Part shown: in pieces, positions 26,755 to 35,833 of the stretch
Layout: the number at the start of each line of letters is the position of its first letter
Numbering within the stretch: position 1 is the stretch's first letter
DNA from: Marinicella pacifica
GTDB lineage: Bacteria > Pseudomonadota > Gammaproteobacteria > Xanthomonadales > Marinicellaceae
NCBI RefSeq assembly: GCF_014636635.1
Contig: NZ_BMEO01000011.1
Location: 1 to 64,000 of the forward strand
Direction of reading: 5' to 3'
Length of the DNA: 64,000 nt
Position numbers and translations under genes: made by a program
Notes under the pieces: model-generated
What the model was told of the DNA's origin: nothing
The model's database searches: none
What the model saw: the letters and a program-made list of their open reading frames with translations, nothing else

Positions 26755-26834
26755 CCGAGAGATAACTCAGTGCATCCATGCACTTCGCCCTGCGGGCCGC
26801 ACTGAAGTGCGTTCAAAAAGGCAATCCTGCCTTT
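26755..26834. repeat. Fourth, diverged copy of the palindromic repeat
   Basis: This matches the region from 26270 through the first tandem unit: CCGAGAGAT, then CATCCATGCACT, CCCTGCGGGCC and the CAAAAAGGCAATCCTGCC hairpin. The first hairpin reads GCACTGAAGTGC instead of GTGCTATAGCAC, so bases differ on both arms but pairing is kept. The end is cut by the neighbouring inverted-repeat element. Confidence 0.75.
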
Positions 26835-26959
26835 AGGGTGGGCTCTGCCCACCAGAAAGAGTTGTAATAATCATCCTGATTTAAACTATTTTAATACCAA
26901 ATTGGTGTGATTTTTCGAGGAAGACAGCATACCAATAAATGGTGGGCGGAGCCCACCCT
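26835..26959. mobile_element. MITE-like element with 20-bp terminal inverted repeats
   Basis: The ends (26835-26854 and 26940-26959) are 20-bp inverted repeats with a single mismatch, and each end is itself a hairpin (GGTGGGC.../GCCCACC). The 85-bp AT-rich interior has no ORF. It interrupts the fourth palindromic repeat copy and lies just downstream of nlpD, where it could also act as a terminator. No clear target duplication was found. Confidence 0.6.
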
Positions 26960-26976
26960 ACGTGAGCAAATATTTA

Positions 26977-27840
26977 TTAAGGCTTCACATAATCCAACGG
27001 GTTGACCGGTTGGCCGTTTTTGCGGATTTCAAAATGTAAATTATTCACATTGGTGCCGCTGGAGCCGAGCTGGGCGATGACATCGCCGCGTTTGACTTGC
27101 TGACCTTCGGTGACCAATCGTTTTTTGTTGTGGCCGTAAGCACTTAAAAATGTGTCGTTATGCTTGATAATAATCAGTTCGCCATAACCCAGCAGGCCGT
27201 CACCACTGTAAACCACCACACCACTTTCAGTCGCTTTGACAGACTGACCTTCATTGCCGCGAATGGAGATGCCTTTGCGTGCCGGGTTACTGCCGGAAAA
27301 AGTGGTTCTTATTTTGCCTGCCGTGGGCCATAACCAATTTAAATCACCGTTTTTCGGTAAGTTGACCACCGGTTGGGTTTTGGGTGGTTGTTGGCTGATA
27401 GTGACGCTGGGTTGAGATTGCGTGGATTTTTTTTCCGTTTGCTTGGGTGGCGTTGTTTTGATTGGTGTGGCCGTTTCTTTTTTTGCCGTCAGGACTGGTT
27501 GCTGAACGATTGGCCGGGTTTTGACTTTATTTGAACTTAATTCTGTATTTTGTTTGCTCGCGACCAAGCGCAGCCGTTGGTTTGGGTGAATCACATAGGG
27601 CGCTTCAATGTTGTTGATGGCGGCCAGCTGTCGGTAATCAATGTTGTAGCGAAATCCAATGGAGTAAAGGGAATCTCCTTTTTTAACCCGGTAATAATCC
27701 GGTATGATGGTTGATTTGCGGGCTTGAGAAGATTTGGGCTGTGACGGTCGGGTACTGATTTCATCGACTTTGGCCGGTGGCCTGGATGCACAGGCGGTCA
27801 ATAACAACAAAACCGGTATGGGCCACCACAGTCTTTTCAT
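26977..27840 (-). CDS. nlpD: NlpD-type lipoprotein, LysM plus degenerate M23 domain (amidase activator)
   Basis: Outer-membrane lipoprotein (lipobox LLTAC) of 287 residues. A LysM domain at about 48-92 (YRVKKGDSLYSIGFRYNID) binds peptidoglycan, a Lys/Pro/Thr-rich linker follows, and residues about 165-287 are an M23/LytM domain. The zinc-ligand histidines are missing at the usual site (RKGISIRGNEGQSVKA), as in E. coli NlpD, which activates the amidase AmiC rather than cutting the wall itself. Its ATG directly follows the pcm stop, with GGAG upstream. The usual downstream neighbour rpoS is absent; repeats and a tRNA take its place. Confidence 0.92.
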   Translation of the reverse strand: MKRLWWPIPVLLLLTACASRPPAKVDEISTRPSQPKSSQARKSTIIPDYYRVKKGDSLYSIGFRYNIDYRQLAAINNIEAPYVIHPNQRLRLVASKQNTELSSNKVKTRPIVQQPVLTAKKETATPIKTTPPKQTEKKSTQSQPSVTISQQPPKTQPVVNLPKNGDLNWLWPTAGKIRTTFSGSNPARKGISIRGNEGQSVKATESGVVVYSGDGLLGYGELIIIKHNDTFLSAYGHNKKRLVTEGQQVKRGDVIAQLGSSGTNVNNLHFEIRKNGQPVNPLDYVKP

Positions 27841-28497
27841 TTAACGCTCCACCCCTTCCAGCAAAGGCACAAAAATCACATCTCCCATATTTTCAATCAC
27901 CGGGCCGCTACTTCCCCGGCTGATTTTTTGTAAAGTTTGCCTGGCTTTACCGCCCACCGGAACAATGATAAAGCCATCCTCTGTTAACTGATCCAATAAT
28001 TCAAGCGGCGGTTCCGGTGGTGCGGCGGTGATAATAATCACGTCAAAGGGTGCTTCTGTGGGCCAGCCGAGGTAACCGTCATCTGTTTTACAGCGTATAT
28101 TGCGGTAGCCAAGATTAATGAAACGACGTCGGGCGATGCGGGTTAATTTGTCGATGCGTTCAATACTGAATACATGTGGAACCAGGCGACTCAATACGGC
28201 GGCCTGGTAACCGGAGCCGGTCCCCAGTTCCAGCACTTTTTGGGGTGACGGGTGGGTCATCACCTCAGCGCTCATGCGTGCCACAATATAAGGCTGCGAA
28301 ATGGTCTGGGCAAACTTAATCGGCAGTGCGGTGTCTTCATAGGCGCGGTGCGCCAGCGCTTCATCAACGAAAATGTGGCGTGGCACATCATTCATGGCTG
28401 CAAGCACCTGTTCGTTGTCGATGCCTTTTTGGCGCAATCGATCAATCATGCGTTGGCGTGTGCGCTGTGAAGTCATGCCAATGCCCGGTGCATTCAT
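27841..28497 (-). CDS. pcm: Protein-L-isoaspartate O-methyltransferase
   Basis: Repairs isoaspartyl damage in proteins by SAM-dependent methylation. The core motifs [39 protein letters not shown] and [11 protein letters not shown] are all present. The ORF can be read from 28512, but ATG 28497 overlaps the surE stop as ATGA and gives a 218-residue protein closer to the family length. It sits in the conserved surE-pcm-nlpD order. Confidence 0.95.
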   Translation of the reverse strand: MNAPGIGMTSQRTRQRMIDRLRQKGIDNEQVLAAMNDVPRHIFVDEALAHRAYEDTALPIKFAQTISQPYIVARMSAEVMTHPSPQKVLELGTGSGYQAAVLSRLVPHVFSIERIDKLTRIARRRFINLGYRNIRCKTDDGYLGWPTEAPFDVIIITAAPPEPPLELLDQLTEDGFIIVPVGGKARQTLQKISRGSSGPVIENMGDVIFVPLLEGVER

Positions 28498-29273
28498 AAC
28501 TGATCGAGCCACCGATTTAAATCACCCATAAAATCGTGGCGGGTCATGTCAATTTGTAATGGCGTGACTGACACATAGCCGTTTTTAACCGCATGGAAAT
28601 CGGTGCCATCGCCGGCATCGGCCTCGGGGCCGGCGGGTCCAATCCAGTACATGGTGGAACCACGCGGATCGGTGATGGGCAGGGCATTTTCTGCTTTGTG
28701 TCGGTTACCCAGGCGGGTGACTTTAAAGCCCTTAATCTCATCCACCGGTAAATTCGGCACATTGACATTTAAAATGGTGTCTTTGGGTAGTGGATTGTTT
28801 TCAAGATGTTCAATCAGACGGCGTAAATAATGTGCCACCGCTTTATAATCCCGTTTGCGGTGACTGTCTTTGCAAGAATCCATCACAATCGACACCGCGA
28901 TGGCCGGCAAGCCCAGATAACGGCCCTCAATGGCGGCTGCCACAGTGCCTGAATATAAAACATCATCGCCGAGATTGGCGGCATCATTAATGCCCGAAAT
29001 AACCATATCCGGTTCATAATCGAGCACACCGGTCACTGCCAGATGGACACAGTCGGTGGGGGTGCCATGAACGCTATAAGCATCATCACCAATCTGATCC
29101 ACCCGAATCGGACGATCCAGCGTCAATGAATTACTGGCGCCGGAGCGATCCCGGTTGGGCGCAAAAATCACCACATCACCCAGTTCCCTGAGCATGGTAG
29201 CGAGGGTGTTGATACCGCGGGCATTGATGCCATCATCATTGCTGACTAAAAATCTCATTGAAATTTTATTCAT
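28494..29273 (-). CDS. surE: 5'/3'-nucleotidase SurE
   Basis: Cytoplasmic nucleoside-monophosphate phosphatase associated with stationary-phase survival. The N-terminal metal site [10 protein letters not shown] is followed by [15 protein letters not shown] and [10 protein letters not shown], and [20 protein letters not shown] completes the active site. The conserved [10 protein letters not shown] would suggest a start at 29258, but a GAGG Shine-Dalgarno is correctly spaced only for ATG 29273, so the longer form with five extra residues is kept. First gene of the surE-pcm-nlpD operon. Confidence 0.95.
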   Translation of the reverse strand: MNKISMRFLVSNDDGINARGINTLATMLRELGDVVIFAPNRDRSGASNSLTLDRPIRVDQIGDDAYSVHGTPTDCVHLAVTGVLDYEPDMVISGINDAANLGDDVLYSGTVAAAIEGRYLGLPAIAVSIVMDSCKDSHRKRDYKAVAHYLRRLIEHLENNPLPKDTILNVNVPNLPVDEIKGFKVTRLGNRHKAENALPITDPRGSTMYWIGPAGPEADAGDGTDFHAVKNGYVSVTPLQIDMTRHDFMGDLNRWLDQL

Positions 29274-29327
29274 CCAAATCCTCTATTATAATAAGTTGGT
29301 CACTAAATAGACAGGCGGAAAGTGAAG

Positions 29328-29900
29328 ATGGCTGAACAATTAACGTTAAAGCAGGTGCTTCAGGAAATTGATAATCAGGCAGGGCAGGCAGATATCGTGA
29401 CCCTGGATGATTTGGTGAAACACTTTCAAAGCCGGGGTTTCGGGCCGCTGATTATGTTTCCGGCACTGATTGCGGGACTACCCACCGGTGCGATTCCGGG
29501 CGTGCCCAGCTTATGCGGTTTATGTATTGCCCTGATTTCTGTGCAGTTGGTGTGGGGTAAACAACACCCGTGGTTACCCAAAAAGCTGGCCAGCATTGAG
29601 ATGGACACTGAAAAAATTAAATCGACAGTTCCCAAAGCCATGCCCTGGGCCAAGCGGATTGATTTTTTGGTCAGGCCCAGACTCAAAATATTTACCACGG
29701 ATAAGGCACAAAGGGTAACGGCGCTTATCACCACTTTATTGGGATTGAGCATGGTGCCTCTGGAACTGGTGCCGTTGGGTGCCGGAATTCCGGCCTGGGT
29801 GCTGGTGATTATGGCGCTGGGCTTTAGTGGTCGTGACGGTCTGTTAATCCTGCTCGGTTACGTGGTCGCGGTTGCCGGTTTGTTGTGGATTATTCTGTGA
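29328..29900 (+). CDS. ExoD-family membrane protein
   Basis: An integral membrane protein of about 190 residues. The family pattern is an N-terminal helical region (LKQVLQEIDNQAGQADIVTLDD), then GFGPLIMFPALIAGLPTGAIPGVP, a charged middle (PWLPKKLASIEM) and hydrophobic C-terminal helices. ExoD was named for a role in exopolysaccharide synthesis in Sinorhizobium; the molecular function is not established. The ORF can begin at a GTG at 29322, but ATG 29328 with AGGCGG upstream is preferred. The 3' end overlaps the convergent CNNM-type gene by 57 bp. Confidence 0.82.
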   Translation: MAEQLTLKQVLQEIDNQAGQADIVTLDDLVKHFQSRGFGPLIMFPALIAGLPTGAIPGVPSLCGLCIALISVQLVWGKQHPWLPKKLASIEMDTEKIKSTVPKAMPWAKRIDFLVRPRLKIFTTDKAQRVTALITTLLGLSMVPLELVPLGAGIPAWVLVIMALGFSGRDGLLILLGYVVAVAGLLWIIL

Positions 29901-30983
29901 CTTCAGTTTGTTTTTGGCGGCTTCGGACACCTCGTTTTCATCCACCAACAAGCCCCGCGAGGAAGCCCTTTTTTGCCATTGTTCGCGGGCAAATTTCTGC
30001 ATATTCTGAACCTGATCCACCTCGTCCATAATCTCCAGACCCAGCAGGGTTTCCACCAGGTCTTCCAGAGAAACCAGACCGCGGGTGTCACCGTATTCAT
30101 CCACCACCAGGGCGATGTGCTGGCGTTCATTGAGCAGTGACTCGAGTAACATCGGCAAGCTGGTGTCTTCTATAACACACAACAAATCCCGTTTTAAATC
30201 TTTTAATTGCTTGTTATCGTCTTTGGCCTGAGCCATCAGAACGTCATTTTTCAGCACAAAAGCGGTGATGTCATCCACAGTTTCACTGTAAACCGGTAAA
30301 CGTGAAAAGTTGGTGTTCATAACTTCCTCCACCACATCTTCCACATGCAAATTTTCATCAAAACTCACAATCACCCGACGCGGTGTCATGATGTCTTTGG
30401 CTTTTAAATTGTTGAGCCGAAATAAATTGTCAATGATGCGTGATTCGTGTTCATTGATATGTCCGGTACGGCGACCCAGACCCGCCATTGCCAGAAATTC
30501 ATCCCGGTTAAAAATATGGTGTTGTTTACCTCTTGAAATCAGGCGGGTAACCTGCTCAGAGAGCCAGATAAAGGGGTACAATGACGTGATTAAAAACGAC
30601 ACAAAATAGGCTGTGGCATTGGCCAGAGATTTCCAGTACACCGCACCGATGGTTTTCGGGATGATTTCAGAAAAAAACAGTATCATCACCGTCATCACCG
30701 CTGAAAAAAGACCAATCCAGGCACTGCCAAACACATAAGTGGCTTTGGCACCCGCAACAATCGCACCCACTGTATGGGCGATGGTGTTGAGGGTTAAAAT
30801 GGCTGCCAGCGAACGGTCAACTTGGGTAAATCGTAATCGGCGAATGCGATCGGCTTTAATGGGTTCTGTTTGCTTTAATTTTTCCATGTATGAGGGTGTG
30901 ATACTGAGTAAAACAGCCTCAGCGATGGAGCACAAAAATGAAAAAAACAAAGCCCCAAAGACGTAGATTAACAATATAAACAT
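29844..30983 (-). CDS. CNNM/CorC-family transporter-associated protein (DUF21 plus CBS pair)
   Basis: A 379-residue inner-membrane protein. Residues 1-140 are the DUF21/CNNM transmembrane domain (SIAEAVLLSITPSYMEKL, RSLAAILTLNTIAHTVGA). Residues about 190-310 form a CBS pair beginning IMTPRRVIVSF and including FSRLPVYSE and ALVVDEYGDTRGLVSLEDL. There is no C-terminal CorC/HlyC domain, and a charged tail replaces it. Related proteins export magnesium or cobalt. The last 19 codons lie antisense to the exoD-like gene. Confidence 0.87.
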   Translation of the reverse strand: MFILLIYVFGALFFSFLCSIAEAVLLSITPSYMEKLKQTEPIKADRIRRLRFTQVDRSLAAILTLNTIAHTVGAIVAGAKATYVFGSAWIGLFSAVMTVMILFFSEIIPKTIGAVYWKSLANATAYFVSFLITSLYPFIWLSEQVTRLISRGKQHHIFNRDEFLAMAGLGRRTGHINEHESRIIDNLFRLNNLKAKDIMTPRRVIVSFDENLHVEDVVEEVMNTNFSRLPVYSETVDDITAFVLKNDVLMAQAKDDNKQLKDLKRDLLCVIEDTSLPMLLESLLNERQHIALVVDEYGDTRGLVSLEDLVETLLGLEIMDEVDQVQNMQKFAREQWQKRASSRGLLVDENEVSEAAKNKLKSQNNPQQTGNRDHVTEQD

Positions 30984-31104
30984 AGGGTGTTAATAAAATG
31001 GTGTCCTTCTAAAGTATAGACAATTCGTCTCGATAACAATGCTCATTTTGAGTTTAATGAAAGCATCAACGGATTTATAATGGGTATTTTTGACGATAAA
31101 AACA

Positions 31105-32037
31105 ATGAATGCCAGTCAATTTAAACAGGTCATTGATTATTTTCAGCGCTTACAGGACAGTATTTGCCGTCAATTGAGTGCCGAAGACGGTGATCAGCCA
31201 TTTCGGGAAGATAAGTGGCAACACAACAATGGCGGTGGTGGTCGCACCAGGGTGCTTACAGGTGAGTTATTTGAGCAGGCCGGGGTCAATTTTTCTCATG
31301 TTAAAGGCGATAAACTGCCGGTGGCGGCCACCGAGAAGCGGCCGCAGATGGCCGGTCAGGGGTTCGAAGCTTCCGGTGTTTCTCTGGTGGTGCATCCGGA
31401 TAATCCCTTTATTCCCACGTCGCATGCCAATGTACGGGTCTTTCGCACTGTTCCAAAATCACGCGATGATAAAGATTTTTGGTGGTTTGGCGGCGGTTTT
31501 GATTTAACCCCCTACTATCCGTTTGATGCAGACATTAAACATTGGCATCAGGTGGCTTATGAGACTTGTCAAGCTTTTGGTGATGAGGTTTATCCACGTT
31601 TTAAAGCCTGGTGTGATGATTATTTCTATCTTAAGCACCGCCATGAAACCCGTGGGGTGGGCGGGTTATTTTTTGATGATTTAAATGCATGGGGCTTTGA
31701 GAAAACATTTGCTTTTATACGGGCGATTGGTGAAGCCTACACCAAAGCCTATATTCCGATTGTTCAAAAACGCAAAAACATCAGTTACGACGAAACCCAC
31801 AAGCAATTCCAGAAGTATCGGCGCGGCCGCTATGTGGAATTTAATCTGGTCTATGACCGCGGTACTTTATTTGGTCTGCAGTCCGGCGGCCGCACAGAAT
31901 CCATATTAATGTCGCTGCCGCCTGAAGTGTCCTATCGTTATAATTACAGCCCGCCGGCAGAAAGTCAGGAAGCCAAATTGTCCGATTATTTAAAACCGCG
32001 CGATTGGCTGGGGCTTCAGGGTTCCGGGCACGGATAA
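31105..32037 (+). CDS. hemF: Oxygen-dependent coproporphyrinogen III oxidase
   Basis: Decarboxylates coproporphyrinogen III to protoporphyrinogen IX in aerobic haem synthesis. Typical blocks are [69 protein letters not shown] and [18 protein letters not shown] 31105 is preferred over a TTG five codons earlier because it matches the family N-terminus, giving 310 residues. It ends 22 bp inside the 3' end of the convergent M14 gene. Confidence 0.96.
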   Translation: MNASQFKQVIDYFQRLQDSICRQLSAEDGDQPFREDKWQHNNGGGGRTRVLTGELFEQAGVNFSHVKGDKLPVAATEKRPQMAGQGFEASGVSLVVHPDNPFIPTSHANVRVFRTVPKSRDDKDFWWFGGGFDLTPYYPFDADIKHWHQVAYETCQAFGDEVYPRFKAWCDDYFYLKHRHETRGVGGLFFDDLNAWGFEKTFAFIRAIGEAYTKAYIPIVQKRKNISYDETHKQFQKYRRGRYVEFNLVYDRGTLFGLQSGGRTESILMSLPPEVSYRYNYSPPAESQEAKLSDYLKPRDWLGLQGSGHG

Positions 32038-34619
32038 GCATTTAATTCAGAAGCCGTCAGACGTATTATTGGATAACTGCCACTGCCATAGTCCGGGTCG
32101 ATGGCCTGATAATGAACTGCACCACCTTCGCAACTGAGTTCAAATTGCAGATTACCCCAGGGGGCTAAAATGATGTCATCGGGGTTAAAATCAGGACCGA
32201 AAATCCCGCCACTTCCGGTATAGGCATCTGTAAATTCAAGCAAAACCGAATCAGTTGAGGGATAACTTATCTGACCGCCACTTGAAACAATCCACTGTTT
32301 ATCACCATCGGGTGTAAAACTATACCACTGCATCACCGCGGTGTTATCCGTCAAGATTTGCAGATGAAATCCTTCACCGTTGCGGTCCGGATTAAACCAG
32401 GAACCGGTGACGGCAGCGGCATGAAATTCCTGAGTTTGATCGGGAGAATTGAAAAATCCTTCAGCCCGCGTAAATGGCTCAACCACAAAACGCACAACCT
32501 CACCGGTATCGGGATTTGTGTATTTTGTGAAACCGCGTTGCCGGGTGCCGCCGATACCGTCAAAAATCATTTCTAATCCGCCAAAAAGCGCTAAACGCGT
32601 GTTGTCAGGATTATAGTCGGGACCAAACACCCCACCGTTCACGGTGTAAAGGGTACTGGTGGCCAGGCCGTTGGCAGCCAAAGCCCCATCAGCAGCCACA
32701 TACCAGCGGGCATCACCCTTGTCATTGTAAGTAAACCATTGCAACCAAAATTCGCCACCTTCATTTAACAACTCAAGACTGAAACCTTCGCCGTTGCGAC
32801 TTGGGTCATAGTAGAGTGCGGTGACGGGTAAACCCATTTCAGGGGCTGGGGTTTCGGACAAAGGAACGGTGAGTGTTTTATCAAAGCCGCCGTTCAATGC
32901 GGATGCGCCGGAACTGTCTTCATAATGCTGCCAGCGACCTTGTGACCAATACACAGCCGTTTGTGGATTGCTGTCATTGTTTTGGCCCACCATGTCGGGC
33001 GTGATGATTTCAAAATTAAGGACGTCATTTTCGTCAAAAATCAATTCCGCGGGCAGTTGAAATTCTCCGACCCAGGTATCATCCCGGTAATACCCATAAG
33101 ATGACCAGTGGCTTGATTTTTGGTTTAGCCAGCGGCTGTTTTGCCACGTCATGTCAAGGATTTCTTCGTTAAGTTTTAACCGCACATAGGGCGTCATTAA
33201 AATATTATGACCCGGTAAAGCGGCCACTTCGCCGTTGTCATCGCGATGACGCATGGGTTTGTTAAAGCGCAATTGCAGTGCGTATGTACCTCCCGCTGTC
33301 AAGCCCGCAAAAACATGGCTGTAGAAGTTTCTGAGGTTTTCATCATCGCGATCGGCATCCCAGGCGGCATCAAATACGATGGTATCCGTTGCGGTATCTA
33401 TAATTCGGTATTGTATGATGGCCGGTGGCCCTGCCTGGGTGTACCAGGCCACGGCAAAAGATTTTGCCAGCTGTTCCCGAATGCGCCGAATCGCCGAATC
33501 CGGTGCGATAAACCCCGAATGGCCGTTAGTAACCACACCGCCGTAATCTGCCGAAAATCCCGGTAAATCAGGGTGCGCATCAGGGCTGAGTGTATTGGAT
33601 GGTTCGGTTTCCAGCGTCCAGGCAGGAATTTGATAAGTATTTTGGAAATATTCGTCGGTGGAGCCGATACCGAAACCAGGTCGGGTAAAACCTGAACGGT
33701 CCACATAGTTTTTGGCACCGGGCAAGGCTTTGTGGTGGCGACTAAAAACAGACAAAACCCGAGATTGCAGGGTGTTTAAATCATTGTTAAAGGAACGGTT
33801 GGCAAAATGCACCTGCGAAAAAGAATGCAAATCCGTGTAAATCCGCAACTGATTCGCTTCCACCAGATCAGCGGCATTCAGCAGAGCCTGTATCTCCGGT
33901 TCTGACTGGGCGGTGGGGCCATGGTAAACAATTGAGGTGCTGTTGGATGAAGATGATGTGCTTGAGGCCCAATAAGGCGGGTTGTTGCGGTTTAAATCAA
34001 CACCATTTAAGTAATCACTTTGGGTGCTGAGTGTTTCGTCGGTGTTGCGTAAATTTTTGCGCCGCATGCGGCCGTCTCTGGGGCCTATGGCGGCACTGTA
34101 CCAATTGCTTTTTGGGTAGCGCTGGGTTTGCAAAAAACCATCTACGTTCAGCACCGGAATGGTGATGAGGGTGCTGTTTTCCATCAGATACTGATACAGC
34201 CCCTGGTCGTGACTGTTTGCATGAAACAATTCTATGATTCCGGTGACGGTTTCAGGTGATTGCCACTCACGGGCATGAATACCGCCGTTGACCATCATCG
34301 CTGCTTCCGTTTGGCCATAGGGGGTGCGGTTGTTGGCATCGCCCAATACATAGGCCCAGATTGCGCGTTGTTTATGGGTTGTTCCCACCTGTTCGGCATT
34401 AATCCATGGGTTATCCAAATCAATACTTTGTAATTGATCCTGTAAACCTTGATAAGTCCGAAAACCGTCAAAGGGTTCCGCCACATCCGCCGGTATCGGT
34501 ACCGGATAGCCCAAAGCCAGAGGCCCGCCTTGTTCCTGCCATTGGATAATATTTTGGGCCTGCAGACTTAGCGTAGCCAATATCAATAAAAAGCAAAGCA
34601 TCAACCGATTATTTTTCAT
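32016..34619 (-). CDS. Secreted M14 zinc carboxypeptidase with duplicated C-terminal domains
   Basis: An 867-residue exported protein (signal peptide 1-22). The catalytic domain carries H115 and E118 ([12 protein letters not shown]), the substrate arginine motif [10 protein letters not shown]265 (YTDLHSFS) and catalytic Glu near 337 (WTLETEPS). A beta-rich middle domain follows. The C-terminus has two copies of a roughly 115-residue module, beginning [15 protein letters not shown] and [15 protein letters not shown] and later sharing [10 protein letters not shown] / [10 protein letters not shown]. The modules probably bind a surface or polymer. A GGGAGG Shine-Dalgarno is excellent. It overlaps the upstream helical-repeat gene by 11 bp and converges on hemF. 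Confidence 0.87.
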   Translation of the reverse strand: MKNNRLMLCFLLILATLSLQAQNIIQWQEQGGPLALGYPVPIPADVAEPFDGFRTYQGLQDQLQSIDLDNPWINAEQVGTTHKQRAIWAYVLGDANNRTPYGQTEAAMMVNGGIHAREWQSPETVTGIIELFHANSHDQGLYQYLMENSTLITIPVLNVDGFLQTQRYPKSNWYSAAIGPRDGRMRRKNLRNTDETLSTQSDYLNGVDLNRNNPPYWASSTSSSSNSTSIVYHGPTAQSEPEIQALLNAADLVEANQLRIYTDLHSFSQVHFANRSFNNDLNTLQSRVLSVFSRHHKALPGAKNYVDRSGFTRPGFGIGSTDEYFQNTYQIPAWTLETEPSNTLSPDAHPDLPGFSADYGGVVTNGHSGFIAPDSAIRRIREQLAKSFAVAWYTQAGPPAIIQYRIIDTATDTIVFDAAWDADRDDENLRNFYSHVFAGLTAGGTYALQLRFNKPMRHRDDNGEVAALPGHNILMTPYVRLKLNEEILDMTWQNSRWLNQKSSHWSSYGYYRDDTWVGEFQLPAELIFDENDVLNFEIITPDMVGQNNDSNPQTAVYWSQGRWQHYEDSSGASALNGGFDKTLTVPLSETPAPEMGLPVTALYYDPSRNGEGFSLELLNEGGEFWLQWFTYNDKGDARWYVAADGALAANGLATSTLYTVNGGVFGPDYNPDNTRLALFGGLEMIFDGIGGTRQRGFTKYTNPDTGEVVRFVVEPFTRAEGFFNSPDQTQEFHAAAVTGSWFNPDRNGEGFHLQILTDNTAVMQWYSFTPDGDKQWIVSSGGQISYPSTDSVLLEFTDAYTGSGGIFGPDFNPDDIILAPWGNLQFELSCEGGAVHYQAIDPDYGSGSYPIIRLTASELNAYPCPEP

Positions 34620-35676
34620 GGTTGCCTCCCAGCTGATTTTGCAGCCATTGTTGTTGGTTGCTGGTCAATCGGATTGATTTGTGTGGGGCCATTGCGGTTA
34701 ATTTTTTTACGCCTAACGGGTTTCTGGACAAAGCATACAGTAAATTTGAGGCCAAGGGCTCTGAGCGGTTGTGTTGCCATTCAGCCAATAATTTATCCAT
34801 TAATTCGGGGTCAACTTGTTGTCCAAGTACGCCGGCAGCGGTGCGCCCCAGTGTGCTGTCATCAAGTAAAGAAACCAGCCATGTTTTGTCCTGTTGGTTT
34901 AATTGGAGGCTGCGGTAAATACTCAGTGCCCGAATTTGATGGGGACCGGGCTGCTGAACCAGGATCTGTAACCATTGGGTGCTGGCAGGCGGATTATGCA
35001 GCCAGGCGTTGATTAAAGCGACTTTGGCATCGACATTGTGACCGAGGACAATCTTTTCTTGAATGGCCGGACTGTCGAGCGTAACCGCCAGTAGGGTGCT
35101 GAAGTTATTAACTTGTTGACTCATCAATTGTTGATGAATAAGCGCTTGTTGTTGCGGCGGCGTTAAATGCGCTAAAGCTTCTTTGATACCGGCGGTGATG
35201 GCCGGATGAGCTGCTTGGTAAAAATCTGACAGTTCTGTCAATAATTTTTGTGGTTGCCTGTCAGCCAATGCGTAGATATAACGCTCGGTTTGTTCGCTCA
35301 GTAAACGGTTGAGCTCACCGGCGGCACGGGCGGCAATCAGATAAACACCAACATCATGACCATGATCGTCAGCTCGGCGGGTGGCGATTGGCCGGTGTTT
35401 TTGCCAGTGTTTTAGTAAAGGCACAAATACCGACTGCGCCGGCAGATTTTGTATATGGTTCAAAACCACATTGGCGGCTTGTTCGGCCGCTTCAGGGTTT
35501 TTGGTACGGTCACAAATTTGTTGCCAGGTGGCCAGAGGTTGTCGGCTGCCGATGACCGCCTGAGTTACGGCCGGGTGGTTGTTGATATCCGGTAATGGGT
35601 TGATCGGTGTTTGATTGTAGGCCTGCACGGAGGGCCACAGGCCAGATGCCAAGAAGAAGACAATATATAACCGCAT
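34609..35676 (-). CDS. Periplasmic helical-repeat protein, partner of the secreted carboxypeptidase
   Basis: A protein of about 355 residues with a signal peptide (FFLASGLWPSVQA) followed by almost entirely alpha-helical sequence with HEAT-like periodicity, for example ALIHQQLMSQQVNNFSTLLA and DDSTLGRTAAGVLGQQVDPE. I do not recognise a named family. The start at 35676 is chosen because a GGAG lies six bases upstream and the signal peptide begins there; an upstream ATG adds 18 unlikely residues. Its stop overlaps the start of the carboxypeptidase gene by 11 bp and contains that gene's ribosome site. The two are probably coupled, and this one may assist or inhibit the peptidase. Confidence 0.7.
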   Translation of the reverse strand: MRLYIVFFLASGLWPSVQAYNQTPINPLPDINNHPAVTQAVIGSRQPLATWQQICDRTKNPEAAEQAANVVLNHIQNLPAQSVFVPLLKHWQKHRPIATRRADDHGHDVGVYLIAARAAGELNRLLSEQTERYIYALADRQPQKLLTELSDFYQAAHPAITAGIKEALAHLTPPQQQALIHQQLMSQQVNNFSTLLAVTLDSPAIQEKIVLGHNVDAKVALINAWLHNPPASTQWLQILVQQPGPHQIRALSIYRSLQLNQQDKTWLVSLLDDSTLGRTAAGVLGQQVDPELMDKLLAEWQHNRSEPLASNLLYALSRNPLGVKKLTAMAPHKSIRLTSNQQQWLQNQLGGNHEK

Positions 35677-35833
35677 GCTATGCTCCGATGACGATCTGAT
35701 GATTTTAAATGAATTGATGATTTCTGACAAATAAGGCCATTCTTATCCATAAAAATTTGCACAATGGATTTTTGAAAGCTGAACTATTGACATCAGTGAT
35801 GTTAAAATTGATTCTTTTTTATTGGTACATTGA

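Noticed and set aside
26977-27840. Active M23 endopeptidase
   Set aside because: The zinc-binding histidine is missing at the first motif, which fits an NlpD-type activator rather than an enzyme.
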